From JAUXEH01 sp965533275 (GTDB lineage: Bacteria; Acidobacteriota; Aminicenantia; Aminicenantales; Aminicenantaceae), in assembly GCA_965533275.1 (NCBI GenBank), contig CBESWG010000011.1, forward strand, positions 1 through 64,000: 64,000 nucleotides of DNA, in the 5' to 3' direction. Of the stretch, positions 41,268-48,682 are shown in pieces. The position numbers were made by a program, and so were the translations under genes. Each line of letters begins with the position of its first letter. Within the stretch, counting starts at the first letter, position 1. The notes beneath the pieces are model-generated. The model did not search any database. It was not told the origin of the DNA and was given only the letters and a program-made list of their open reading frames with translations.

Positions 41268-43289
41268 ATGAAAAATCGAAGAATTCTGGTTCTGTGCCTC
41301 GGGCTCGCGAGTGTGCTTCTGCAGCCTGGCCTGACTCGGGCAGAGAAGAACTATACGTATGCTCCGGATCCTGGCAGGGAGGTCTATTTTGGGCACATCA
41401 GCTACACTGAGATCGCCGAGGACACCTATGATCCTCTGGTCTACAGGCCCGGCCAGACCAGCCCGGAAAAAGCGGTCCTGAACCTGCCGCTGGCTCCCGG
41501 AGATGTTATCCAGACCTCTCCCGAGCGCCGGTGTGAGATTCAGTTCGATTCCGGAACCCTCATCCGCTTGGACTACAACACGAGGATCAAGATCGAGACC
41601 ATCCTGGCCCACAGCCTCAGCTCCAAGAAGAAGCTCAGCAATATCGTCCTGGAAAAGGGACAGATATATGTCATGTACAAGAGGTACAACCGGCCCGAGC
41701 TCTTCCAGGTGATCACGGACCTGGCGGCCTTCAAGCTGGAACACAATTCTGTCACGACCATCAAGGCCGGCCCGGATCTTCCCTCGGATATCCGGGTGGA
41801 TCAGGGCATTGTCCATATCCTCTATGGCCCCGATGAGAACATCGACGATCACAAACTCAAGAAATCCCAGCAGATACGCATCACCCGAGGCAAGTCCCTG
41901 GCTACGCTGGACGAGGCCCAAGAGGGTCGCTTCCCCCAGTGGAACCAGAAGATGAACGAGGATTTCATCGCCACCCACCGCTACCAGGCCATGCTGCCCA
42001 AGCCCGTCCTGCGCTACTCCAAGGCAATCACCTATTTCGCCCAGAAATATTCCATGGCCTACGGCGAGTGGCACTACGATGACCTCCTGGGTTATGTGTG
42101 GCAGCCCCACATGAACAACCACTATCCGTACTCGCCCTGGCGTCCCCTGGTTTTCGGATACTGGAGCGAGGTGGGCGGTCAGCTCTTCTGGGTTCCCGAC
42201 GAACCCTGGGGCTGGGTTCCCTACCACTTGGGTGTCTGGCACTGGAACAAGAGCAAGGGGTGGCTGTGGATCCCGGGAAGCGCCTTTGCCCCAGCCTGGG
42301 CCCAGTGGAGCTTCTTTTACGGTGGGTCGCTCTTCGCATGGCATCCGCTCTCGCTCTACCACTGGTTCCCCCGTCAGCTGATGTATGCGTCGTGTGGCTA
42401 TTTCTATGATCCCATGAATCCGCCGATCTCCGATTCCGACGAGACCGCAAAGGGGAGACCTGGAGGGTGGGCAACGGGCAACATGTCCGTGACCCCCACA
42501 CAGCCCCGGTATCCGCTGCCCAAGAGCATGAAGAAAGCCTTCAAGAACATGCAGAAGGCCCTGGAAAAGAAGGACCCTGCGGTGGTGGAGTCTGCCCGTT
42601 TAACGCCTGCCTCCTTGAGAGTGGTGCGCCGCGCGGATCTCGACTCCCCGAGGATACAGGACAAGCTGATCGATACCAGAGAGATCCAATCATTTCAGAA
42701 TGATGGAAAGGGGATATACCGCAATACCGACAATGCAGCCCGTGCCGCGGAAAAGAGCCACTGGGTCAACCGCCTCCAGGATCAGGTCCGCGACCGCATC
42801 GAGGGTACGCGCCGCAGCGACAGGTCTTTCCGGATCACCCTGGAGTCTCTGCAGCCCGCGGAGCTGGAGACCTACTCTTTCGAGGGCAGGCGCAGCTTCG
42901 AAAAGCTGGACCAGGGTGGCGGCCGGATGCGGCCGGTTACTCCCCCAAGGACCGTGCCCGCCATCAAGGCGCCGGCCCGGACCGCCATGCGGCAGCTGGA
43001 CTGGAATCCCGACGTGAGCCTGGGCAGGAAAGTCGGCGTGACGGATATCCGGTACATCTCGAGAGAGAACCGCGTCTCCAGCCGCCAGCTGGTTTCCCGG
43101 GCCGCACCCCGGAGCGCTCAGCGCGCCTTCAACAGGGCCGGGGGCAGCTATGCAGCAAGCGGCGGTGGTCAGAGCATCAGCAGCGGCAGCGGAGGTTCAT
43201 CCGGCAGCGGTTCGGGCTCTGGCACGGGTTCGCGTACAGAGGAAACGGGCCGCAGTACGAGCACAACCGAGAAAAAGGAAATCAAATAG
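41268..43289 (+). CDS. Secreted FecR-domain and DUF6600 protein
   Basis: 673 residues with signal peptide (about 1-25, ending TRA). A FecR-like beta domain covers about residues 65-185 (LAPGDVIQTSPERRCEIQFD and the strand-rich stretch to IVHILYG). Residues about 265-375 hold repeated aromatic motifs of DUF6600: YGEWHYDDLLGYVWQP, WRPLVFGYW, EPWGWVPYHLGVWHW, GWLWIPGSAFAPAW. The C-terminus is Ser/Gly rich. FecR domains here are likely not signal transducers, since no sigma factor or TonB receptor is adjacent. It may act in cell-surface organisation; the function is unknown. Probably co-transcribed with the preceding lipoprotein. Confidence 0.75.
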   Translation: MKNRRILVLCLGLASVLLQPGLTRAEKNYTYAPDPGREVYFGHISYTEIAEDTYDPLVYRPGQTSPEKAVLNLPLAPGDVIQTSPERRCEIQFDSGTLIRLDYNTRIKIETILAHSLSSKKKLSNIVLEKGQIYVMYKRYNRPELFQVITDLAAFKLEHNSVTTIKAGPDLPSDIRVDQGIVHILYGPDENIDDHKLKKSQQIRITRGKSLATLDEAQEGRFPQWNQKMNEDFIATHRYQAMLPKPVLRYSKAITYFAQKYSMAYGEWHYDDLLGYVWQPHMNNHYPYSPWRPLVFGYWSEVGGQLFWVPDEPWGWVPYHLGVWHWNKSKGWLWIPGSAFAPAWAQWSFFYGGSLFAWHPLSLYHWFPRQLMYASCGYFYDPMNPPISDSDETAKGRPGGWATGNMSVTPTQPRYPLPKSMKKAFKNMQKALEKKDPAVVESARLTPASLRVVRRADLDSPRIQDKLIDTREIQSFQNDGKGIYRNTDNAARAAEKSHWVNRLQDQVRDRIEGTRRSDRSFRITLESLQPAELETYSFEGRRSFEKLDQGGGRMRPVTPPRTVPAIKAPARTAMRQLDWNPDVSLGRKVGVTDIRYISRENRVSSRQLVSRAAPRSAQRAFNRAGGSYAASGGGQSISSGSGGSSGSGSGSGTGSRTEETGRSTSTTEKKEIK

Positions 43290-43299
43290 GCGAATGATA

Positions 43300-43339
43300 C
43301 CCCGTTCGATCGAGCCTTGATTGGATAGATCGAGCGGGG
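43300..43339. terminator. 12-bp hairpin in a 54-base convergent gap
   Basis: CCCCGTTCGATC (43300-43311) pairs with GATCGAGCGGGG (43328-43339), with a single G-U pair, around a 16-base loop. It fills most of the space between the DUF6600 stop and the M23 peptidase stop, suggesting a bidirectional 3' end. No U-run follows. Confidence 0.5.
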
Positions 43340-43343
43340 ATCC

Positions 43344-44666
43344 TCAGTCTGCGCTCGAGATCGGCACAGCGAAGATCCTTGCCCCGGAAAGAGCCTGAAA
43401 AGCCAGCCAGGGCGCATCGAGTGTCACACGATAAGAATCCGCCTGTTCCTGGAAATCGACCAGGAACTCCGAAGCCAGCGGTTCCACTGGCTCGAACCGG
43501 GCCGCCAGAGGATTGATGTACTTCCCGTGATGACGGATGCGGTAATCCAGGTGAGGCCCACTCACAGCTCCCGAGGCCCCCACCTGCGCGATGTACTGTT
43601 TGCCTGTGACCCGGACGCCCTTCTTGATCCCCGGCGCGAACCGCCGCAGGTGCAGATACATGGTCTCGTAGCCCTTGTTGTGCTTGATGCGGAGCATGCG
43701 GCCCGATGCCCCGCTCCATCCCGCGAAAGTGACCACGCCGTCTCCAGTCGCATACACCGGCGTGCCGACCGGCGCCCCGTAATCCACTCCGTAGTGTGGG
43801 CGGTAGGTCCTCCATACCGGGTGGAGGCGGTTGGAGCTGAAGCGGGATGTGATCCGCGGCGATTTGAGAGGGGATTTGAGGAATGCCTTGCGGAGGGAGT
43901 TGCCCGCGTATGAGAAATAGTCGGTCTTCTCTCCGTCCGGGAAGGTGTAGCGGTAGGCCTGGAAGGTCTCGCCCCGGTTGACGAACTCTGCGGCCAGGAT
44001 GGCACGATAGCCCGAAAACTCACCCTCGATGAATTTCTTTTCGAACAGGATCCGGAAGCTGTCACCGGGCTGGATCTCGGTACGGAAGTCCACATCCCAC
44101 GCGAAGATCTCCTCCAGGAGGATAGCCAGAAGGGCCGTCTCTCCCTGCCGGGCCAGTGCGTTGATGGGGAAGTCTTCGATAGTTCCCCATACGAGTGTCG
44201 TCTGGATCTCGATTTCCCGCTGCTGGATCCTGGAACGGTATCCCTTGTCATGCTTGTCTATGCGCAGGAACCGCATGCGGTCGATGTCATATTCTAGAGC
44301 GACCACGGTCCCGTCTTCGAAGGAGTAGATTCGGAGCTCCTGACCGGCCTTGATCCGGGCCAGGTCATAGACCGGCTTGACTTCCTCGCGCATCCTGTAG
44401 ATCTGAGCGGCCGAGAACCGATGCATCTCCAAAAGGTCGGACAGGCTCTTTCCTGAGGGGATGATCTCCCGATGTTCGTCCAAGGGAGGGAGCTTGACGA
44501 CATCCTGTTCCGTGGCGCTGACCTGCGGGAGGCTGACCTGGGAATATCCCTGCTTGGGAAGAAAATTGAGCACAAAATACAGGATCAGCATCAGGAGGAA
44601 GAAGATGAGGAACACGAAGCGGCTGGGATTGCTCCTGGTCCTGCGTATGTGGAGGTTGACCTGCAT
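43344..44666 (-). CDS. Membrane-anchored M23 peptidase with HLD in place of HxH
   Basis: 440 residues. One N-terminal transmembrane helix (VFLIFFLLMLILYFVLNFL, about 18-36), a LysM/OpgA-like region (KAGQELRIYSFEDGTV), then an M23 domain from about residue 285. Zinc ligands His291 and Asp295 (HYGVDYGAPVG) are present, as is YLHLRRF. The last motif reads SGPHLDYRI, so the third zinc-ligand position is Asp374 instead of His; His372 is kept. The protein probably cleaves or regulates peptidoglycan, or is an inactive activator. It is divergent from the ECF sigma operon. Confidence 0.85.
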   Translation of the reverse strand: MQVNLHIRRTRSNPSRFVFLIFFLLMLILYFVLNFLPKQGYSQVSLPQVSATEQDVVKLPPLDEHREIIPSGKSLSDLLEMHRFSAAQIYRMREEVKPVYDLARIKAGQELRIYSFEDGTVVALEYDIDRMRFLRIDKHDKGYRSRIQQREIEIQTTLVWGTIEDFPINALARQGETALLAILLEEIFAWDVDFRTEIQPGDSFRILFEKKFIEGEFSGYRAILAAEFVNRGETFQAYRYTFPDGEKTDYFSYAGNSLRKAFLKSPLKSPRITSRFSSNRLHPVWRTYRPHYGVDYGAPVGTPVYATGDGVVTFAGWSGASGRMLRIKHNKGYETMYLHLRRFAPGIKKGVRVTGKQYIAQVGASGAVSGPHLDYRIRHHGKYINPLAARFEPVEPLASEFLVDFQEQADSYRVTLDAPWLAFQALSGARIFAVPISSAD

Positions 44667-44685
44667 GTGTACCCTATTTTACTGC

Positions 44686-44714
44686 AAAATAGTTGATTTC
44701 ACACGATTTGTCAA
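44686..44714 (-). promoter_or_regulatory. Candidate promoter for the M23 peptidase gene
   Basis: On the minus strand TTGACA (44709-44714), 17-base spacer, TATTTT (44686-44691). The -35 box lies 8 bases from the left arm of the 28-bp inverted repeat, so the repeat could influence this promoter. Confidence 0.55.
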
Positions 44715-44721
44715 TGGGGGC

Positions 44722-44800
44722 ACTAGTCCTGCTGTATTCAGTCCGAGCGGAAAACCCACCCACCTCCCCATGCGCTCGGACTGAATACAGCAGGACTAGT
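44722..44800. repeat. Perfect 28-bp inverted repeat with 23-base spacer
   Basis: 44722-44749 and 44773-44800 are exact reverse complements, 28 of 28, with ACTAGT at both outer ends. The spacer is C-rich (ACCCACCCACC). It lies between the divergent M23 and ECF sigma genes. The arms could form a cruciform or a long RNA hairpin. The flanking block from 44712 resembles 55069-55132. No ORF or transposase is present. Confidence 0.85.
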
Positions 44801-44975
44801 CGTCATTCGTATACTGTAATCCATTCCCCAATCCACTTAGCGGGAGGTACTCAAATATCACATCGTTTCATATCTCTAACGTGAGTGGGAGAATGTGCGG
44901 GAGGTTGGGGTGGAGAGATGGCGGGAGGTCGGATGGGCTTAACATAATGGGAGCAGGCGCGGTATAGTAGAGTGG
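44801..44975 (+). promoter_or_regulatory. Sigma-operon upstream region with three GCGGGAGGT copies
   Basis: This 175-base stretch between the 28-bp inverted repeat and the ECF sigma start contains three exact copies of GCGGGAGGT at 44840-44848, 44897-44905 and 44921-44929, all on the same strand. They could be binding sites for a regulator of the sigma operon. No clear ECF-type or sigma-70 promoter was found by eye. Confidence 0.35.
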
Positions 44976-45542
44976 ATGAAGGATGAAAAACAATGGGTTT
45001 CAGGAGCGCTTACAGGCGATGAACACGCTTTTGAGCTGCTCCTGCGGCCTCACAGGCAGGGCATGATGAACCTCGCATTCCGCATGACGGGCAATACCGA
45101 GGCCGCTGAGGAGATCTGCCAGGAGGCGATGATCAAGGTGTTCAAATATCTGCCGAAGTTCCAGGCCGGGAGGAGCTTCCGTAACTGGGCCTTCAAGATC
45201 ACTGCCAATTCCGCTTTGGATTATCTGAGGAAAGAGAAGCGGGAGGAAGGGATCATCGAAACACGAAAGCACAGTGGGGCCCATACCGCGCCGTCCCCTG
45301 AAAAGAGCGTGCTGGACCGTGAGATCGCCCGCCGCCTGCAGGCCTGTCTGGAGTATCTGACGCCCAAGGAACGGATGGTATTTCTTCTGCGTGACGCCGA
45401 GGGCTTTTCTGTTAGTGAAACAGCAGGCCTGCTGCGAAGTTCGTCCATGGCCGTCCGCACCCATCTGTCACGTGCCCGGGCCAAGCTGCGGATGCGTTTT
45501 CCGCACGCCCCGGCTCAAGTTGACAGCGAGGAGGGCGCATGA
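44976..45542 (+). CDS. ECF-type RNA polymerase sigma factor
   Basis: 188 residues with the two ECF domains. Region 2: DEHAFELLLRPHRQGMMNLA (about 15-34) and ICQEAMIKVFKYLPKFQ with RSFRNWAFKITANSALDYLR. Region 4: LTPKERMVFLLRDAEGFSVSETAGLL and the DNA-binding helix VRTHLSRARAKLR. It directs RNA polymerase to a specific regulon. The stop overlaps the anti-sigma gene as ATGA. The ribosome-binding site is weak (AGAGTGG). Confidence 0.92.
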   Translation: MKDEKQWVSGALTGDEHAFELLLRPHRQGMMNLAFRMTGNTEAAEEICQEAMIKVFKYLPKFQAGRSFRNWAFKITANSALDYLRKEKREEGIIETRKHSGAHTAPSPEKSVLDREIARRLQACLEYLTPKERMVFLLRDAEGFSVSETAGLLRSSSMAVRTHLSRARAKLRMRFPHAPAQVDSEEGA

Positions 45543-46033
45543 ACTGCCGGAAAATCCGGAAACTTCTGGCCCTCCACGCGGGCGGAGACCTGTCTCCCTC
45601 GAAGGCACACAGCGTAGAGAGACACCTCCAGGTCTGTGGGGCCTGCCGGCGGGAGCTTGCGTCCCATGAACAGAGCCTCAGGCAGGCACGGGAGTGGTTT
45701 GACCAAACTGAGCAGCCTTGGGCAGAAGATTCCTGGCGGCGGGCTATAGGCCGGGCTGTGTCCTCACAGCCGCGACCGGTACGGGAAGCCCAACCCCGCT
45801 CTTACCGCCCGGCCTGGGCCTATGCGGCTGTGGCCCTCATGGCGGCAACCCTCACATTCCTGGTTGTCAGGCCCCTTCCCGAGTCCCGCCCAGAGCGCGG
45901 ACCGCTGGCGGCTGCAGCTTCCGCATCCCCATCCCAAGATATCGTCTCACTGACCTTGGTGTCCCAGGAATCCGGGCTCAAGGTACAGTGGTTTTTAAAC
46001 CGAAACTTCAAACTCAAGGAGGAAAGTGAATGA
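45539..46033 (+). CDS. Zinc-finger (zf-HC2) membrane anti-sigma factor
   Basis: 164 residues. The HxxxCxxC zinc motif is at His29-Cys33-Cys36, with Cys3 as likely fourth ligand, typical of RsrA/ChrR-like anti-sigma domains. A single transmembrane helix covers about residues 92-110 (AWAYAAVALMAATLTFLVV), leaving a periplasmic tail of about 54 residues. It should hold the preceding sigma factor at the membrane until an envelope signal releases it. ATGA overlaps on both sides place it in a three-gene translationally coupled unit. Confidence 0.88.
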   Translation: MNCRKIRKLLALHAGGDLSPSKAHSVERHLQVCGACRRELASHEQSLRQAREWFDQTEQPWAEDSWRRAIGRAVSSQPRPVREAQPRSYRPAWAYAAVALMAATLTFLVVRPLPESRPERGPLAAAASASPSQDIVSLTLVSQESGLKVQWFLNRNFKLKEESE

Positions 46034-47088
46034 AAAAAACAGCATTTGTCAGCATAGTGATCGTACTTTGCCTGGGAATGGTAGTGCCGGCCTTCAGCCA
46101 GCAGTCCGCTTCCCAGACTACTAAACCCAAAAAAAACCCGGCCAAGCAGATTCTGCTTGAACCGGCGAATCCGCCCGTCCCGCAGCCGGCACCTCAGGCA
46201 CCGAAGCCTGTGGGACAGCCGGTTGTTCCTGCTCCCGCTGTTCAACAGGCCCCGCCCGCGGCCGATCCGTTCCCCATGCCCGATCAGCAGCCCCCAGCCC
46301 TGGCTCCGGCACCCATGGCCCAAGCTCCGGCTCTGCCACCCGTGGCTGATACACCGGCGCCCTCTTCCGTCGCAATGCCCGCCCCTCCGGTGCCACAGCA
46401 GGCTGCCCCGTCTCCCCAGCAAGTTGAGCTGCGGAAACAGGTGATCAAGGTCAACTACATCGAGGCACAGGAAGCGCAGTCGATTCTGTCATCCTACAAG
46501 AGCCCTCGGGGCCGCATCCAGGTGCAGCGGAACCGCAATGTCCTGATCATCGAAGACACGCCAGAATTCGTAGACAAGCTCCTCTCCATTCTAAAGGAAC
46601 TCGACGTAAAACCCCTCGATCTGATGTTTACTGTGAGTGTGATCCTGGGCAGCATGGAGGAGGAGGGGGGGGAGCCGATCCCGGGCTCCGACCGGCTGCT
46701 CAAAGAACTGAAGAGTCTCCTCAAGTACAAGCATTTCACGCGCCTCGACACCAGCCTCGTCAAGGTCCAGGACAACGGCAACACCTCCCAGAGGATGGGG
46801 GGGGAGGGCATAGGCCTGCTGCTCGAACTCTATCCCCGCCATGTGAGGGACGGGGGCCAGGACGGATTCCAGGTGGAGCTCAGGCTGCGCCAGACCACCA
46901 GGCGCCATGAGCGGAAAGACGCGGAGGGAAAAATCGAGTATTTCGGTTCTCCCCTGGAAAAATCCATGTCCCTCCTGTCGACTTCGCTCACCCTCAAGGA
47001 CGGGGAGCGATCGGTGGTGGGCGTCTCCAAGCTCAACGGAGGCGACACGGCCCTCATCCTGGTCATCGAGGGCAAGATCATCAAGTGA
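46030..47088 (+). CDS. Secreted Pro-rich protein with secretin N-domain
   Basis: 352 residues. Signal peptide ends around residue 24 (VVPAFSQQ). Residues about 40-132 are a Pro/Ala/Gln-rich linker. Residues about 137-195 match a secretin N1-type ring domain: KQVIKVNYIEAQEAQSILSS, then QVQRNRNVLIIEDTPEFVDK and LLSILKELDVKPLDLMFTV. Residues 200-352 are a beta-rich domain with SLTLKDGERSVVGVSKLNGG, reminiscent of the secretin strand region, but no complete secretin pore is present. It overlaps the anti-sigma gene by four bases. It may be the sensor or output of the sigma system; that is inference. Confidence 0.7.
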   Translation: MKKTAFVSIVIVLCLGMVVPAFSQQSASQTTKPKKNPAKQILLEPANPPVPQPAPQAPKPVGQPVVPAPAVQQAPPAADPFPMPDQQPPALAPAPMAQAPALPPVADTPAPSSVAMPAPPVPQQAAPSPQQVELRKQVIKVNYIEAQEAQSILSSYKSPRGRIQVQRNRNVLIIEDTPEFVDKLLSILKELDVKPLDLMFTVSVILGSMEEEGGEPIPGSDRLLKELKSLLKYKHFTRLDTSLVKVQDNGNTSQRMGGEGIGLLLELYPRHVRDGGQDGFQVELRLRQTTRRHERKDAEGKIEYFGSPLEKSMSLLSTSLTLKDGERSVVGVSKLNGGDTALILVIEGKIIK

Positions 47089-47142
47089 TTTGTTAGCTTG
47101 ACCAAGCGGAGCTGATACCGATCCGCAACAATCGAGACAGTG

Positions 47143-47172
47143 AGGCCCGGCCGTGAGCCGGGCCTTTTTTTT
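47143..47172 (+). terminator. Rho-independent terminator of the sigma operon
   Basis: A perfect 9-bp GC stem, AGGCCCGGC with GCCGGGCCT, around CGTGA, followed by seven more T residues. It lies 55 bases after the secretin-N gene stop and faces the convergent M28 peptidase gene. Confidence 0.9.
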
Positions 47173-47216
47173 GACGAGTTTATCGAGCCCGGCTCGCGCC
47201 GGCCAACTCAACCGGA

Positions 47217-48671
47217 TCAGCGGTCGGCCAGATAGGCCCCGGCCAGGAATGCCAGCCGAGCCGTGTCGGCCATGATGTCGGGATTCACGCGGTAGATGGT
47301 GTCGCCGCTCAGGTGGTAGGCCAGGTGTGGCCCGTTTGAGGCGAAGGAGATGCAGGGAATGCCTTCCTGATAGAAAGGCGCGAAGTCCGATCCCCTGACC
47401 CCCACACCGCGGAAGAACCTCGTTCGGCTCAATATGTCCACTCGCTCATCGGCCTTGTCCAGGGCCAGCTTCAGGGCCTCGGGCTCTGGACTCAGGCTGC
47501 AGCCCACGCCGTCCCCCTCGCCCACCATGTCGAAGTTGAACATGGAATCCACGCGCGTAAATGCGGCGGGGATGTGTCCCACGAAATAGGTGGAACCCTG
47601 GAGGCCCATCTCTTCGCCCCCGAAGAGTACGAATGCCACCGAGCGCTTGGGCTGCTTCTTGAGCCTGGAAAAGGCCTCGGCGACCTCCATGACCACGGCG
47701 CTTCCGCTGGCATTGTCGTTGGCACCCGGGAAGAGCAGTCCCATGTGCTGACCGCAGTGGTCGAAGTGCCCCCCGTAGACCAGGCATTCTTTCCTGAGCT
47801 CTGGATCCGAGCCCTCCACATATCCGACAACGTTGTAGCCGATGCCCTCGGGGAAGTTGCGCGACTGCACTCGGAATTGGATCTTGGCCGAGAGGGGGAA
47901 GGAGTTGGGCCGCTTGCTGCTCTGCAGGTCCCGACGCAGGTCGGCGGACTTGAGGTCTTTTTCGGCCAGGATCTTGTCGGCCACCTTCTCGCTGATGATG
48001 GCGGGAGTAAATCCCTCGATCAGGTCCATGTTAGGGTTGGCCAGGGGACTGGCGTAGATGTAGAACAAACCCAGGGCTCCCTTGTCCTTGGCGGTCTGCA
48101 TGCGGTGGCGGTGGTGATCATGGGGAGTGAGGCGGCTGTCCGCCCGGTCCGGGACTCCGCGGAAGCAGAGGACGAACTTGCCCGTGACATCGATGCCGGC
48201 GTAGTCGTCATAGCCCAGGTCCGGTGCGTGGATGCCCCAGCCGGCGAAGACACAGCCCGCGGTGTTGTCACCCGAATCGCTGGCCAGCATGGGGAGGAAA
48301 TCCGTCTCCGGTTTGAGCTCCAGAGGTTCCTTGCTATCCGGCACGAGCAGGGCCATGGACGCCTTGTCAACGATGACATAGGGGGAGGGGTAGGCCTGCA
48401 GATAGCCTTCCTCCTGGCTCAGGGGCTTGAGCCCCCATTCCTTGAACTTGCCGGCCGCCCACTTGGCGGCCTCTGTATACCCCTCATGGCCCGTGTGGCG
48501 CCCGGCGAATCGGGGCAGGGCCATGGTCTTCACATAGTCGTAGACCTCTGCCTCCCGGATGGAGTCGTATCCGCGAGAGAGGTCCGTGTCCTTCAGCTGC
48601 GCTCCGGCCAGCAGGACACTGGCGGCGGCGAGGGCCAGGATGATTCCGGTTCGAGATGAGATCTTATTCAC
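47217..48671 (-). CDS. Secreted M28 family zinc aminopeptidase with PA domain
   Basis: 484 residues with signal peptide (about 1-24). A protease-associated insertion spans about residues 140-250. The two-zinc M28 site is complete: GGHFDHCG, GANDNASGSAV, FGGEEMGLQGS, FNFDMVGEGDG and YHLSGDT near the C-terminus. It removes N-terminal residues from peptides outside the cytoplasm. It follows the AGCS symporter by 11 bases, so hydrolysis and uptake of amino acids are probably coupled. Confidence 0.9.
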   Translation of the reverse strand: MNKISSRTGIILALAAASVLLAGAQLKDTDLSRGYDSIREAEVYDYVKTMALPRFAGRHTGHEGYTEAAKWAAGKFKEWGLKPLSQEEGYLQAYPSPYVIVDKASMALLVPDSKEPLELKPETDFLPMLASDSGDNTAGCVFAGWGIHAPDLGYDDYAGIDVTGKFVLCFRGVPDRADSRLTPHDHHRHRMQTAKDKGALGLFYIYASPLANPNMDLIEGFTPAIISEKVADKILAEKDLKSADLRRDLQSSKRPNSFPLSAKIQFRVQSRNFPEGIGYNVVGYVEGSDPELRKECLVYGGHFDHCGQHMGLLFPGANDNASGSAVVMEVAEAFSRLKKQPKRSVAFVLFGGEEMGLQGSTYFVGHIPAAFTRVDSMFNFDMVGEGDGVGCSLSPEPEALKLALDKADERVDILSRTRFFRGVGVRGSDFAPFYQEGIPCISFASNGPHLAYHLSGDTIYRVNPDIMADTARLAFLAGAYLADR

Positions 48672-48682
48672 TGTGGGCCTCC

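Noticed and set aside
44722..44800. Rho-independent terminator of a convergent pair
   Set aside because: The flanking genes diverge and no T-tract follows, so a terminator role does not fit the gene orientation.
46030..47088. Complete secretin (GspD/PilQ)
   Set aside because: The protein is only 352 residues and has one N-domain; the multimerising beta-barrel with its full strand set is missing.
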